From NCBI RefSeq assembly GCF_001983995.1, contig NZ_CP019450.1, forward strand, positions 1,922,001 through 1,986,000: a stretch of 64,000 nt of DNA. The letters are read 5' to 3'. This document shows, piece after piece, positions 34,871 through 44,782 of this stretch (positions are counted from its first letter, which is position 1; each line of letters starts with the position of its first letter). The notes beneath the pieces were generated by a model. The model searched no databases and was not told the DNA's origin. It saw only the letters and a list, made by a program, of their open reading frames with translations. The translations under genes and the position numbers were made by a program. The DNA is from Halioglobus japonicus (GTDB lineage: Bacteria > Pseudomonadota > Gammaproteobacteria > Pseudomonadales > Halieaceae).

Positions 34871-34872
34871 GA

Positions 34873-35901
34873 TTATGCCTCCCAATTGAGGATGACCTTG
34901 GAGGCCTCCCCGCTGTTCATGACGTCAAAGCCCTGCTGGAACTCGGTGAAGGGTAGGCGGTGAGTAATCACCGGTGAGATATCCAGCCCCGAATCAATCA
35001 TCACCGACATCTTGTACCAGGTCTCGTACATTTCCCGGCCGTAAATGCCTTTCAGGGTGAGCATATTGAAAATCACCTTGTTCCAGTCGATGGCGGTGTT
35101 TTCGCCGGGGATGCCGAGAATGGATATTTTGCCGCCGTGACACATGCTGTCGATCATGTCGTTAAACGCCCGGGCATTCCCCGACATTTCCAGACCCACA
35201 TCAAAACCCTCGTGCATGCCCAGTTCGCGCTGGACATCGCTGATGCTTTCCCGGGAGACATTGACCGTACGGGTGGCGCCCAGCGCAGCTGCCCGTTCAA
35301 GTCGGGCATCAATAACATCGGTGATAACCACGTGGCGGGCTCCGGCGTGGCGGCATACGGCCGCTGCCATAGCCCCAATCGGGCCAGCGCCAGTAATGAG
35401 AACATCTTCGCCCAGCAGATCGAACTGCAGTGCGGTGTGGGTTGCATTGCCGAAGGGGTCGAAGAGGGCGGCCACATCCAGGTCTACACCGGGCGTATGC
35501 TCCCAGACATTGGACATGGGGAGCGCGACGTACTCTGCAAACGATCCGGGGCGATCCACCCCGATGCCCGAAGTCTGGTTGCACAGGTGGCGACGTCCGG
35601 CCATGCAGTTGCGGCAGCGGCCACAGACAACATGGCCCTCGCCGGAGACAATCTGCCCCGGACGGAAGTCGTTGACGTTACTGCCCACGTCCACTATTTC
35701 GCCGACAAACTCATGCCCGACCACCATGGGAACAGGAATGGTCTTCTGGGCCCAGGCGTCCCAGTTATAGATGTGCATGTCTGTACCGCAAATGGCGGTG
35801 CGTTTTACCTTGATAAGAACGTCGTTAATGCCCAGCTCAGGCTCTGGAACGTCTTCCAGCCAAATCCCTTCGCGGGCTTCTCGCTTGACGAGCGCTTTCA
35901 T
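34873..35901 (-). CDS. tdh: L-threonine 3-dehydrogenase
   Basis: A zinc-dependent medium-chain dehydrogenase that oxidises threonine to 2-amino-3-ketobutyrate with NAD. It shows the catalytic zinc site ([21 protein letters not shown]), the structural zinc cysteines ([15 protein letters not shown]) and the NAD loop [12 protein letters not shown]. The 342 residues are the standard length. Two bases separate it from kbl, giving the classic tdh-kbl operon. Confidence 0.95.
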   Translation of the reverse strand: MKALVKREAREGIWLEDVPEPELGINDVLIKVKRTAICGTDMHIYNWDAWAQKTIPVPMVVGHEFVGEIVDVGSNVNDFRPGQIVSGEGHVVCGRCRNCMAGRRHLCNQTSGIGVDRPGSFAEYVALPMSNVWEHTPGVDLDVAALFDPFGNATHTALQFDLLGEDVLITGAGPIGAMAAAVCRHAGARHVVITDVIDARLERAAALGATRTVNVSRESISDVQRELGMHEGFDVGLEMSGNARAFNDMIDSMCHGGKISILGIPGENTAIDWNKVIFNMLTLKGIYGREMYETWYKMSVMIDSGLDISPVITHRLPFTEFQQGFDVMNSGEASKVILNWEA

Positions 35902-35963
35902 GGTGGAGCTCCGGTTCGTCTAAAGGGCGAATTCTAGACGAAAACCGGTGCTGTGGGGGAGGT

Positions 35964-36284
35964 TTAGCTGCCTGCGCCGAGTAAGCCGTTGCCGTTGACG
36001 TGGGTAGTGACGGCCGGATCGTCCTTGAAGTTCTTGCGGCCGGAGACAGTGGTGTCTATGTGGCTGGTCCAGGTGGCGTTAGCGCGACGCTTGTTGGCTA
36101 CGCCCTCGCCAAAGTTGGTGGTCTCCACCTTCACCTTGCTGCCCTTGCCCTTGCTGGGACAGGCGCGGTCTGTGAAGGTTTTCTTGCCGGTGTCCGGATC
36201 GACACACATATACACGCCGGCCAGCGCCGAGGGGCCAAGGGCCAGGCTGCCCAGGAGAATAATTGAGATTAGCGGTCGTTTCAT
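35964..36284 (-). CDS. Secreted DUF4124 protein
   Basis: A 106-residue protein with signal peptide MKRPLISIILLGSLALGPSALAG, then the DUF4124 core (VYMCVDPDTGKKTFTDRACP). Found in the periplasm of many proteobacteria; function unknown. Confidence 0.75.
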   Translation of the reverse strand: MKRPLISIILLGSLALGPSALAGVYMCVDPDTGKKTFTDRACPSKGKGSKVKVETTNFGEGVANKRRANATWTSHIDTTVSGRKNFKDDPAVTTHVNGNGLLGAGS

Positions 36285-36447
36285 TACTGCCCACTCCGAA
36301 ACCCGTGACTTTCTTCAGACTATGGAGCGCCAGGTATCCGGTCCAGCAAAAAGTGGAGATTTCTCGAGATAATTGGCGCCTGGCCCAACGGCTGATTCAC
36401 GGGTTGTTTTCTGTACTTCCGAAGGGGGATTCATTACCCTTCCGCGC

Positions 36448-37083
36448 ATGAGATTTACAGTCATGTTTTTGGTGCTGATGTTGCTGGGTGGGTGTACGAC
36501 AGTTGCGCCTGAGCCCGAGGTGGTCAATTGCCCTGAACCCAAAGCCTGTCCGGCCTGTGAGGTACTGCAATGCCCGGATCCCGAGGTCCAGATTGTCGAG
36601 AAAATCGTCCAGGTTCCGACACCAGTCATCACCACTGAGCCACCATCGGCGACCACCGCCGGTGATATGCATTTGCCCATTATTGGTGCAGTAGAGTGGG
36701 TTGATGTGGAGCCGGCAGGTCTGCGCATGCAGGCGCGCATTGATACCGGCGCCGAAACCACGTCCATTCATGCAGAGCAGGTTCGCCTTGTGGAGAAGGA
36801 GGGCAAGCGCTACGTCCGTTTTTCGGTGCCCGACCCCCAGAGCGATGAACTGGTACCCATGGAGTTGCGGCTGCGCCGCCAGGTGTTGATCAAGCAGCAT
36901 TCAAGGGAGCCTGAGCGGCGCTTCGTGGTGAGGATGTGGCTGACGCTGGGCGACATGCGTTCCCGCGTTGACGTCACCCTGTCGGACCGCCAGGACTTCG
37001 AATTTCCGCTACTGGTGGGTCGCAACTTCCTGGTTGATGCGGCCATTGTCGATGTAAGCCGCCGGCATACGCAGGCCATGTAG
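36448..37083 (+). CDS. RimK-associated zinc-protease-like lipoprotein (DUF ATP-dependent zinc protease)
   Basis: A 211-residue lipoprotein (MRFTVMFLVLMLLGGCTT) with the retropepsin-like domain often called ATP-dependent zinc protease. The D-T-G-A active-site motif appears in RIDTGAETTSIHA, and VGRNFLVDAAIVDV closes the domain. A cysteine-rich linker (CPEPKACPACEVLQCPDPE) follows the signal. It is first of a three-gene operon. The frame is open upstream to 36373, but the lipoprotein start fits better. Confidence 0.8.
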   Translation: MRFTVMFLVLMLLGGCTTVAPEPEVVNCPEPKACPACEVLQCPDPEVQIVEKIVQVPTPVITTEPPSATTAGDMHLPIIGAVEWVDVEPAGLRMQARIDTGAETTSIHAEQVRLVEKEGKRYVRFSVPDPQSDELVPMELRLRRQVLIKQHSREPERRFVVRMWLTLGDMRSRVDVTLSDRQDFEFPLLVGRNFLVDAAIVDVSRRHTQAM

Positions 37084-38603
37084 TGCTTAGCACCCGCGTC
37101 AGAATAGAGCTCGTCGCGGCCACCCTGATTCTGGTGGGCGTCGGCCTCATGGTTTACAAGGTTTTCTTTCTCGGATTCCCGCTGCTGCCGGGAGAATATC
37201 GCGACGTCTGGACCATTGAGTCCAAAATCAGCTTTCGCCCCGGCGACGGTCCGGTCGAGGCCGACCTGACGCTGCCATCGGAGCTTGCCGGTTGGGTCGT
37301 GCTCGACGAACACTTTGCCTCCTCCGGGTTTGGTTTTACCGTGACCCAGGACGAAACACGCCGCGCCACGTGGACCCGCAGCGAGCTGGCTGAACCGGCG
37401 ACGCTTTACTACAAGTTACAGGCCTATCGGCAAAATCCGCGGGAACTTGAGCAACGCGATGTACCTGCGCTTGCCGTGCCGCTGCTGACGGCCGATCAAC
37501 GCGCTGCCATGCTGCGTCTTATCGAGGTGCTAGAGGCTAAATCCTCGGACCGCACCAGCTTCACGCAACTCCTGATTCGCGCACTGGATTCACGCACAAC
37601 CGATCCCGACGGACGCTTTCTGCTCAGCACCTGGGATGAGGATTCCGGCGACGTACTGTTGCTGACTCTGGCGCTGGCGGAAATTCCCGCCACGGCCTTG
37701 CGGGGGGTGCGTCTGGAGGATGGCCGTCGCCGTCAGACCCTGAGTACCCTGTTGGAAATCCACGACGGCGAGCGCTGGCAGGTATTTGATCCACGTACCG
37801 GGCAGGCTGGCCTGCCCGAGGATTTCTTTATCTGGCAACGCAGCGAAGACGCTGTGCTGAATGTAAGTGGCGCACGCAATTCACGCCTAGAATTTGCCCT
37901 GGTGAGTAACAGCCTGCCCTCGCGTTCGGTGCTGGCCATGGAACAGCGTTCCGGACGTTATGCACTGTTAGATTTCTCCATATATGCGCTGCCGGTGGAG
38001 CAGCAGGGTGTCTTCAAGGGATTGCTACTGATTCCTGTGGCCGCGCTGGTTGTTGTCATTATGCGATTGCTGGTCGGGGTCAAAACCTCGGGCACATTTA
38101 TGCCCATACTTATTGCGATTGCGTTTATACAAACTACCCTGTTACTGGGACTGGCGATTTTCCTGGGCCTGGTGGCGGCAGGGCTGTGGATTCGTGGATG
38201 GTTGTCGCACATGAATCTATTGCTGGTGTCCCGTATATCCGCTGTGGTCATTGTGGTGATTTTCCTGATGTCCGCGTTGGCGCTGACCAGTTATCGACTG
38301 GGCCTGGATCAGGTGCTGTCGGTGACATTTTTCCCGGTGATTATTTTGGCCTGGACGATCGAACGGATGTCTATTCTGTGGGAAGAGGAGGGGCCTCACG
38401 AGGTGCTCGTACAGGGCAGTGGTAGTTTGCTCGTGGCCACATTGGCATACCTGGCAATGTCCAATCGGTTGGCGTCACACCTCACATTTAATTTTCCGGA
38501 ACTGACGCTTACTCTGCTGGGCCTGATTCTGTTACTGGGCAAGTACACTGGATATCGTCTTACTGAGTTGTATCGTTTTCGTGCCATGGGTGACAAGCCG
38601 TGA
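37083..38603 (+). CDS. Inactive transglutaminase fused to 7TM domain
   Basis: A 506-residue membrane protein. An N-terminal membrane anchor is followed by a periplasmic transglutaminase-like domain (about residues 60-300) and a C-terminal block of about seven membrane segments from residue 310 on. This is the known family of inactive transglutaminase/7TM proteins, always next to a RimK-like ligase and the zinc-protease-like gene, as here. It starts with GTG at 37083, overlapping the upstream stop. Function unknown. Confidence 0.85.
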   Translation: MLSTRVRIELVAATLILVGVGLMVYKVFFLGFPLLPGEYRDVWTIESKISFRPGDGPVEADLTLPSELAGWVVLDEHFASSGFGFTVTQDETRRATWTRSELAEPATLYYKLQAYRQNPRELEQRDVPALAVPLLTADQRAAMLRLIEVLEAKSSDRTSFTQLLIRALDSRTTDPDGRFLLSTWDEDSGDVLLLTLALAEIPATALRGVRLEDGRRRQTLSTLLEIHDGERWQVFDPRTGQAGLPEDFFIWQRSEDAVLNVSGARNSRLEFALVSNSLPSRSVLAMEQRSGRYALLDFSIYALPVEQQGVFKGLLLIPVAALVVVIMRLLVGVKTSGTFMPILIAIAFIQTTLLLGLAIFLGLVAAGLWIRGWLSHMNLLLVSRISAVVIVVIFLMSALALTSYRLGLDQVLSVTFFPVIILAWTIERMSILWEEEGPHEVLVQGSGSLLVATLAYLAMSNRLASHLTFNFPELTLTLLGLILLLGKYTGYRLTELYRFRAMGDKP

Positions 38604-39553
38604 AATGGTTTGCCCGGCCGTCGCGTCTGCGCGCCGCTGGCATGCTCGGTATGAACGAGCGCAATATTGGTTACATCGGTGAGTACAATCCGCGTCGCAA
38701 CTACCCCCTCGTCGACAACAAACTTTTAACCAAACAGGCTGCGGAGCAGCGTGGCATCCCTGTGCCGGCGCTTTACGGCGTTATTCGCTATCAGCACGAA
38801 GTCAATGCAGTGCTCGATGTGCTGGCCGGTCGCGAGGAGTTTGTGATCAAACCCGCACAGGGGAGCGGCGGTAAGGGTATTCTGGTGGTGGTGGGCCGTC
38901 GCGGCGATCGTTTTATTAAGTCTTCCGGACGCGAAATCGACGCCGCGGATGTGTGTCGCCATGTCAGCAATATCCTGGCCGGCTTGCACAGCCTTGGCGG
39001 CCGCAATGACTGCGCGATGATTGAGGCGCTGATCGATTTTGACCCTGTGTTGGCATCCTACAGCCACGAAGGCGTTCCCGATATTCGGGTGATTGCGTTT
39101 AAGGGCGTGCCTGTCATGGCCATGATGCGCTGCGCCACCCATGCCTCTGACGGCAAGGCTAATTTGCACCAGGGAGCCGTGGGGGTAGGCATTGATATCG
39201 GCAGTGGCCGCAGTGTCAGGGCGGTACAGAACGACATCCTCATCGATGCGCACCCTGACACTGGCGCCTGCTTTGCCGATCTGGTGATTCCCCATTGGGA
39301 GCGGGTGCTCGACCTCGCGGCCAGTTGTGTTGAGATGACCGGGCTGGGCTACCTGGGCGCGGATGTGGTGCTCGATCGTGAATGTGGGCCCATGTTACTG
39401 GAACTGAATGCTCGCCCGGGGCTGGCCATTCAAGTGGCCAATCAGACCGGGCTGCGCAATCGATTGACCCTGGCCGCCGCTATTGCCGCCAGGGCCAAAG
39501 GGCACGATGAGCGGATTGCCCTGGCGCGTGCGCAGTTTGGGGAGGCCGGCTGA
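38600..39553 (+). CDS. RimK-like ATP-grasp ligase (alpha-L-glutamate ligase-like)
   Basis: A 317-residue ATP-grasp enzyme expected to form an amide or peptide bond using ATP. Family parts are the ATP lysine stretch FVIKPAQGSGGKGILVV, DIRVIAFKGVPVMAMMR and the metal-binding MLLELNARPGLAIQ. With the two upstream genes it forms a conserved operon whose product is unknown. Start GTG, overlapping the upstream stop. Confidence 0.87.
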   Translation: MKWFARPSRLRAAGMLGMNERNIGYIGEYNPRRNYPLVDNKLLTKQAAEQRGIPVPALYGVIRYQHEVNAVLDVLAGREEFVIKPAQGSGGKGILVVVGRRGDRFIKSSGREIDAADVCRHVSNILAGLHSLGGRNDCAMIEALIDFDPVLASYSHEGVPDIRVIAFKGVPVMAMMRCATHASDGKANLHQGAVGVGIDIGSGRSVRAVQNDILIDAHPDTGACFADLVIPHWERVLDLAASCVEMTGLGYLGADVVLDRECGPMLLELNARPGLAIQVANQTGLRNRLTLAAAIAARAKGHDERIALARAQFGEAG

Positions 39554-39984
39554 TGGAAGCACCGCAGTGGCTGTCCCAAGTGGTGTTCGCTGCAACGGTG
39601 TTATCGGTTGGCACGGCCATTGTGGCGCTGGTGGCGGTTCCCTGGGTAGTGCGTAAGCTGCCCGCCGATTATTTTGCCAGGCCACATCGTCGTCATTCCC
39701 AGCGAACCCGGGGGGTTGCCGAACACCTGGTGGTTGGAGTGAAGAACCTGATAGGCGCGCTGTTTGTGCTGCTGGGTATTGTGCTGCTGTTCATGCCTGG
39801 CCAGGGTCTCCTCACGCTGCTGGTGGGTGTGATGCTGATGAATTTCCCTGGTAAGTACCGGCTTGAGGGCTATATCGTGTCGCAATCCGGTGTGTATGGC
39901 GCACTGAACTGGATGCGCCGCAAGCAGAACCTGCCGGATTTTATTCTGCCTGGCAGCGACGACACGGATGCCCCTGGGAAATAG
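39553..39984 (+). CDS. PGPGW-type small membrane protein
   Basis: A 143-residue protein with two or three membrane segments and the motif LLFMPGQGLLTLLVGVMLMNFPGK, resembling the PGPGW family of putative transmembrane proteins. It overlaps the RimK-like gene by one base and so belongs to that operon. Confidence 0.65.
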   Translation: MEAPQWLSQVVFAATVLSVGTAIVALVAVPWVVRKLPADYFARPHRRHSQRTRGVAEHLVVGVKNLIGALFVLLGIVLLFMPGQGLLTLLVGVMLMNFPGKYRLEGYIVSQSGVYGALNWMRRKQNLPDFILPGSDDTDAPGK

Positions 39985-40024
39985 CGTATACTGCACTGGC
40001 CTGACGTAATCCGGATGAGAATCA

Positions 40025-40405
40025 ATGATTGGCAAAATGATGTCCCTGGGGTTCGACCTTGCGACCATGCCCGCGCGCTTGACCTGGCGCAGTGCCCGGG
40101 CCATGACGATGAACGCAGCCGAATTCCAGCAGTTTTCTGACGAATTGAGAGTCGCCTCTGAAGAGGCGGCGCGCGAGATTCGCGCAGTCATTGCCGGTGT
40201 GGATGCCGAGATGACCGCCAAGGCCGGCCACCTGTCGGCAGAGCAAAAGGCACAGGCGGCGGGCCTTGCCCTGGAGGCTGCAGAGCAACACCTGAGCATG
40301 GCAGCGGTCAACCTGCTGCGCGCCTTGTGGCTATCGGGGCATGCAGGGCGCGAATTGGCCCAGGAACGCGGCGGTGTTGTCATAGACCAGAAGCCACAAT
40401 CATGA
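40025..40405 (+). CDS. Helical protein, phasin-like size, unknown
   Basis: A 126-residue, alanine-rich helical protein without signal peptide. Composition and size are like phasins or DUF-type helical proteins, but no family can be named. It starts after GGATGAG and overlaps the next gene by ATGA. Confidence 0.5.
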   Translation: MIGKMMSLGFDLATMPARLTWRSARAMTMNAAEFQQFSDELRVASEEAAREIRAVIAGVDAEMTAKAGHLSAEQKAQAAGLALEAAEQHLSMAAVNLLRALWLSGHAGRELAQERGGVVIDQKPQS

Positions 40406-40809
40406 AGAAAACCCTACTGATCGCTGCACTGTTGGCGAGCACAAGCTCGGCAACTGCCGAGGAAGCGACTTCGCTGCAAAGCGACTGGCTGGAGTTTGTC
40501 ACAGGACACAAGGGCGATACCTTGGGTGTTGAGCTTATGTCGATTGAGCCCGGCGGCGCCGAGGGTATGCAGAAGGTGACCCTGGCAGTGCCCAAGGACG
40601 TGGTCGACGACCCGGACAGCATTGAAGAGGTGGTCGTGGTAGGGCGCAAGCCCGATGAGCCGGAACCCATTGAGTTGCCGGTACAGATTGAATATGAGTG
40701 GCTGCGTGACTATGACAACGATAATTACGGCCTCGTCATTCATATCGGTGAGGGTAACTGGCCGATTAGATTGTTCATGAATTCGGCTCCGGGATACACC
40801 CGACAGTAA
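40402..40809 (+). CDS. Secreted protein of unknown function
   Basis: A 135-residue protein with signal peptide MKKTLLIAALLASTSSATAEE. The mature part is acidic and contains IEEVVVVGRKPDEP, similar to the N-terminal segments of some TonB-dependent receptors, but it has no barrel. Family not recognised. Confidence 0.55.
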   Translation: MKKTLLIAALLASTSSATAEEATSLQSDWLEFVTGHKGDTLGVELMSIEPGGAEGMQKVTLAVPKDVVDDPDSIEEVVVVGRKPDEPEPIELPVQIEYEWLRDYDNDNYGLVIHIGEGNWPIRLFMNSAPGYTRQ

Positions 40810-40836
40810 ATAGACAGGCTCAGGGAGAGAGCATTT

Positions 40837-42609
40837 ATGCGGATTGCAGCGGTCATCGTATTTCTGGCGGGCCTTGCGTCCGCACTGGTATACGGCCAGG
40901 CAGAAGTCTTAGAGGAGCAAAGCCCCTACCATGTTGAACGCAGCTGGCCTGCGTACTTCCAGGAGCACAAAAAGCTGTTCACCGAGAAATCGGGTACCTA
41001 CCGTGCCGGCGAACACCCGGTGTGGACCGTGCACGTGCCGGGCGGTTGGATCGGCAACAGCACGATTATCGAGGGCGAAGATGGACTGATCGTCTACGAT
41101 ACCAGCGTAAACGTTGAGGCCGGTGAGCACATTGCTCGCGAGATTCGCAAAATTTCCGACAAGCCGATCAAGGCGATTTTCTACTCACATCACCACACCG
41201 ATCATTACAACGGTACTTCGGCGCTGGTCAGTCAGGCTCAGGTAGACCGCGGAGAGGTGCAGATTTACGCCTGGGAAAACTTCGAGCGTGAGCTCGCGCA
41301 GGAGTTTGGGGCCTTCCTGCCGCGCCAGCTCATGGGTGCGTTTTACTATGGTCCCGATCTGTTGGGCAAAGATGAACAGCACTATCACGGCTGTTGTGCG
41401 CCGAAGATACTCGGCGGCGCCCCCGGCTATATTCGGCCAACGCATACCATGGACCAGGATATGTCGCTGCAGATCGCCGGTGTGAACCTCGAGGTGATTT
41501 ATACCGGTGGCGAAGCAATCTCCGAGTTTGGTTTGTACCTGCCGGACATGAATCTCATGATCATGGGCGATGAGTTCTTTTACGCCCTGGCCAACGTTCA
41601 TTCGATTCGCGGTTCCAAGCCTCGCCTACCGGAAAATTACATTCGCGCCCTGGACAGGGTGAGAGACATTAAACCCGATTGGCTGTTGGGTTCTCACATC
41701 ATGCCCATGGGTGACGCGGCAGAAATACAGCGTGCCGTCACCGTGAGCCGCGATGCCATTCAGTACATCTGGGATCAATCCATTCGCTATATCAACAAGG
41801 GCTATAACGCAGACCAGTTACAACAGCAGTTTCTGGAATTGCCCGCGCACCTTGATCATCCGCCTTACACCCGCCCCATGTACGGCACGCCCTGGATAAT
41901 CGCTCCCGAGATTTATCACGGCTGGGTCAGCTGGTTTAGCGGCGATGCCACCGATCTGCTGCCCACGGAACCCTTGGAGAAAGCGCGTCGCTACGTGAAA
42001 CTCATGGGCGGTCGTGAAAAGGTGTTTGCGGAAGCCGAGCGGGCATTTTTTGCTGAAGACTATCAGTTTGCGGCTGAGCTGACGCAGTTGCTGGTGAGGG
42101 TCGACAACCTTGATTGGGATGCCAGATACCTGAAGGCAGCTGCGCTGCGCGCGCGGGGTTACGGCGAAATCAATACCATTGCTCGCGCCTGGTATCTCAA
42201 CGGCGCCAACGAGCTCGAGGGCAAGGTGAATACCCGTATGTTGCTGGGCATGGGTCAGCGCGTTGTCGCAGGTACCTTGCCGCCGGGGGAATTGCTGCAG
42301 AGCTGGCGCTACCAGGTCGACGCCGAGAAAGCAGGAGCGACTCGGCTGCAGTTGGGATTTGGATTTCTGAATGAGGATTCGGGCGCCGTGCAGCAGCAGT
42401 TCCACGTCACTCTGCGCAACAGTATTCTCGAGGTGGTAGAAGCACCGTTACCCGATGGCTTGCCACGGGTGCGGTTGACCATTGCCCAACTGCGCTCGGT
42501 GCTCGCGGGCAAACCGGCCGGTACGGATATTGGTGACGAGGAACGCCTGCAAGAATTACTGGGTTACCTTGATCGCGAGCCCGCTAACTTTTCACTGCAT
42601 GTTCGATAG
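40837..42609 (+). CDS. Alkyl/aryl sulfatase, metallo-beta-lactamase fold (SdsA/BDS1-like)
   Basis: Hydrolyses primary or secondary alkyl sulfates using two zinc ions in the periplasm. Signal peptide MRIAAVIVFLAGLASALVYG. The metal-binding HHHTDH is near residues 118-123 and MGDEFFYALANVHSIRG carries further ligands. The dimerisation and SCP2-like C-terminal domains are present at full length (590 residues). The GGGAGAG ribosome site is good. Confidence 0.9.
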   Translation: MRIAAVIVFLAGLASALVYGQAEVLEEQSPYHVERSWPAYFQEHKKLFTEKSGTYRAGEHPVWTVHVPGGWIGNSTIIEGEDGLIVYDTSVNVEAGEHIAREIRKISDKPIKAIFYSHHHTDHYNGTSALVSQAQVDRGEVQIYAWENFERELAQEFGAFLPRQLMGAFYYGPDLLGKDEQHYHGCCAPKILGGAPGYIRPTHTMDQDMSLQIAGVNLEVIYTGGEAISEFGLYLPDMNLMIMGDEFFYALANVHSIRGSKPRLPENYIRALDRVRDIKPDWLLGSHIMPMGDAAEIQRAVTVSRDAIQYIWDQSIRYINKGYNADQLQQQFLELPAHLDHPPYTRPMYGTPWIIAPEIYHGWVSWFSGDATDLLPTEPLEKARRYVKLMGGREKVFAEAERAFFAEDYQFAAELTQLLVRVDNLDWDARYLKAAALRARGYGEINTIARAWYLNGANELEGKVNTRMLLGMGQRVVAGTLPPGELLQSWRYQVDAEKAGATRLQLGFGFLNEDSGAVQQQFHVTLRNSILEVVEAPLPDGLPRVRLTIAQLRSVLAGKPAGTDIGDEERLQELLGYLDREPANFSLHVR

Positions 42610-42620
42610 GTGATGTCGCC

Positions 42621-43904
42621 ATGGCTCTATTTACCGATACGGCACTTGAGGCAGTCCAGACCATCGGCTCAGGCTAGCATATCTGGTGTCAATCCATAGC
42701 CGCGACGCCGACGGTTCTACTTGAAGCCCTGGCCCAGCATGCACTGACACTGAGTGATGTGCAGCTCATGCAGTTGCATCTTGAGCACGCGGAAGAAGTG
42801 GCAGCGCCGGCATTGGACGGTCATCTGCGTAATCGTTGTTACTTTGCCGGTAAATCAACCCGACAGCTGATTAACGAGGGCAGGGCAGACTAAGTGCCTA
42901 TGTTTTTGTCAGAGATTCCCAAGGAGTTTCGCAGCGGTCACCAGCAGGTGGACACGGCACTGATACAGGTTTCCTCGCCGGATCAACATGGCAACTGTTC
43001 GCTGGGCATTTCGGTGGAGGCGACCCGGGCCGCCTGCGATGTGGCGGGTAAGATCATTGCACACGTCAATCCTTCCATGCCTCGCACCCATGGCGACAGC
43101 TTTATTACCATCCGTGACATTGATTATGCCTACATGGACGACCGCCCATTAATCTCACCGGAGGCGAAGCCGGAATCTGATGTGGAGCGGCGCATCGGCG
43201 AGATCGTGGCGGAGCAGGTAAACGATGGAGATTGCCTGCAAATGGGCATCGGAGCGATCCCCAATGCAGCACTGGCCTGTATGGGCGACAAGCGTCACCT
43301 GGGTGTGCATACCGAAATGTTTTCCGACGGCGTGGTCGGTCTGATTGAGTCCGGCGTGATTGATAACAGTAACAAGAAGGTCAGCCGCGGCCGCACGGTG
43401 ACCGGATTCGCCATGGGCAGTGAGCAACTGTACCGGTTTGTAAATGACAATCCTGATGTGGTGTTCCTCGATATCGAGTTTGTGAATAATCCGGTCGTTA
43501 TCACCAAGAACCCACAGGTGACGTCAATTAACAGCGCGATTCAAATCGATTTGTCGGGTCAGGTCTGCGCCGATTCCATGGGCCACAAAATTTATTCCGG
43601 TGTCGGCGGTCAGGTGGATTTTTTATTGGGCGCCACCTTTTCCGAGCACGGCAAGTCCATTATCGCCCTGCCCAGTACCGCCAAGAAGGGCAGCCTCAGC
43701 CGTCTCGTGCTGGCGCTGGAGCGGGGCGCCGGGGTGGTGACCACAAGAGCTCAGGTGGACTACGTCGTGACGGAGTGGGGCATCGCCGAGCTGCGTGGCA
43801 GATCACTGGCGGAGCGGGTCCGAGACCTGATTAACATCGCCCACCCGGATTTCCGCGAGGAGCTGGCAAGGGAGGCCCGGGACAGCCTAAGGCTGGCGGT
43901 ATGA
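42621..43904 (+). pseudogene. Acetyl-CoA hydrolase/4-hydroxybutyrate CoA-transferase with two nonsense codons
   Basis: One continuous frame from ATG 42621 gives the family, with stops TAG at 42675 and TAA at 42891. The second replaces one codon in NEGRAD-stop-VPMFLSEIP, a conserved stretch. After 42894 the frame is open and well kept (SPDQHGNCSLGISVEAT, MGIGAIPNAAL, HTEMFSDGVVGL). The first about 90 residues are also shorter than normal. A GTG at 42894 could start a truncated 336-residue product, but it would lack the N-terminal domain. Confidence 0.75.
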
Positions 43905-43942
43905 TGGTTAAAAATTGGACAAAATAATTCACCGCTAAGCGC

Positions 43943-43971
43943 TTGACTCTAAATAACTTCGTCCCTATAGT
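43943..43971 (+). promoter_or_regulatory. Sigma-70 promoter of tRNA-Arg
   Basis: The -35 TTGACT (43943-43948) and -10 TATAGT (43966-43971) are separated by 17 bases. They are followed after seven bases by a GC-rich CGCCCCCT discriminator and the tRNA 13 bases after the -10. Confidence 0.75.
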
Positions 43972-43984
43972 ACGCCCCCTCAAC

Positions 43985-44061
43985 GCGCCTGTAGCTCAGC
44001 TGGATAGAGTACCTGGCTACGAACCAGGCGGTCGCACGTTCGAATCGTGCCAGGCGCGCCA
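43985..44061 (+). tRNA. tRNA-Arg (ACG)
   Basis: A 77-base tRNA. The acceptor strands GCGCCTG and CAGGCGC pair fully, the anticodon stem CCTGG/CCAGG holds the loop CTACGAA with anticodon ACG (44019-44021), the T-loop is TTCGAAT, and CCA is encoded. The wobble A would be changed to inosine. Confidence 0.96.
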
Positions 44062-44067
44062 TCTACC

Positions 44068-44099
44068 AAAAAAGGCCACCCAATGGGTGGCCTTTTTTT
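44068..44099 (+). terminator. Rho-independent terminator of tRNA-Arg
   Basis: Stem GGCCACCC/GGGTGGCC with a 3-base loop, preceded by AAAAAA and followed by seven T. It lies directly after the tRNA. Confidence 0.88.
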
Positions 44100-44168
44100 G
44101 TGCTTGGCCGGCGTGTTAGTTCCAGCTAAGTGTGTCCTTTCGAGAGTCCATCTTCGATCTATGCTCTC

Positions 44169-44753
44169 TCAATCGACCAATGCCTTGCGCACGGTCTGTT
44201 GCATCACTTTGATATAACGCGTCTGTGACCAGCCACAGCCGTACCGCAAGTGTTCCCAGTTTTCTACCGACAGTTGGCACCAGAGCAGATCTGTCGCTTC
44301 GGATGTGGAGAGTGATTGGGTCAGTGTGCCGTCGCGCTTCAGCGCGGCCACCGCAGCCTCACAGCCATGGCGCACGGCTCCCATTCGGTCCGCCCAGGCA
44401 GCCCCGGCTTCATCGTCCTTGGCTTGCATGGCGATCAAGGCGCTGGCCACGCCGTAGATCTCGGGGATGTAGTTGCCCCACGCCTCAACATATGCATTGA
44501 GCCGCTCAAGACCCGATGCAGCGCTGCGACTCTTCGCTAGTCGCTTATCGATGTCCTTAACTTGATCGATGTAACGTGTAGTCGCAATCAACAATTCCGC
44601 CCGGGTTGGAAAGTGCAGGTAGACAGCCTGTCGACTGATGCCTGTGCGCTTCGCGATATCGCTCATGCGCACAGCGCTTGCGTGGCTCTCGGCCAGCAGC
44701 GTCCAGGCGCTCTCAAGAATGCGTTCGCGGGTTTCGAGGTTTTTGCTTGACAT
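44169..44753 (-). CDS. TetR-family regulator
   Basis: A 194-residue repressor-type protein. The N-terminal HTH is ESAWTLLAES...MSDIAKRTGISRQAVYLHFPTRAELL; the rest is a helical ligand-binding domain. It is divergent from the SDR gene with an 80-base spacer that carries perfect palindromes, so it probably controls both itself and that gene. Ligand unknown. Confidence 0.9.
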   Translation of the reverse strand: MSSKNLETRERILESAWTLLAESHASAVRMSDIAKRTGISRQAVYLHFPTRAELLIATTRYIDQVKDIDKRLAKSRSAASGLERLNAYVEAWGNYIPEIYGVASALIAMQAKDDEAGAAWADRMGAVRHGCEAAVAALKRDGTLTQSLSTSEATDLLWCQLSVENWEHLRYGCGWSQTRYIKVMQQTVRKALVD

Positions 44754-44782
44754 GGTGTCAATTTACCACTAATTTACACGGC

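Noticed and set aside
35137..35937. Plus-strand 266-aa ORF
   Set aside because: Shadow of tdh.
42675..42893. Recoding of the TAG and TAA codons in the CoA-transferase
   Set aside because: Two different stops, no known recoding signal, and no reason for special residues at these places.
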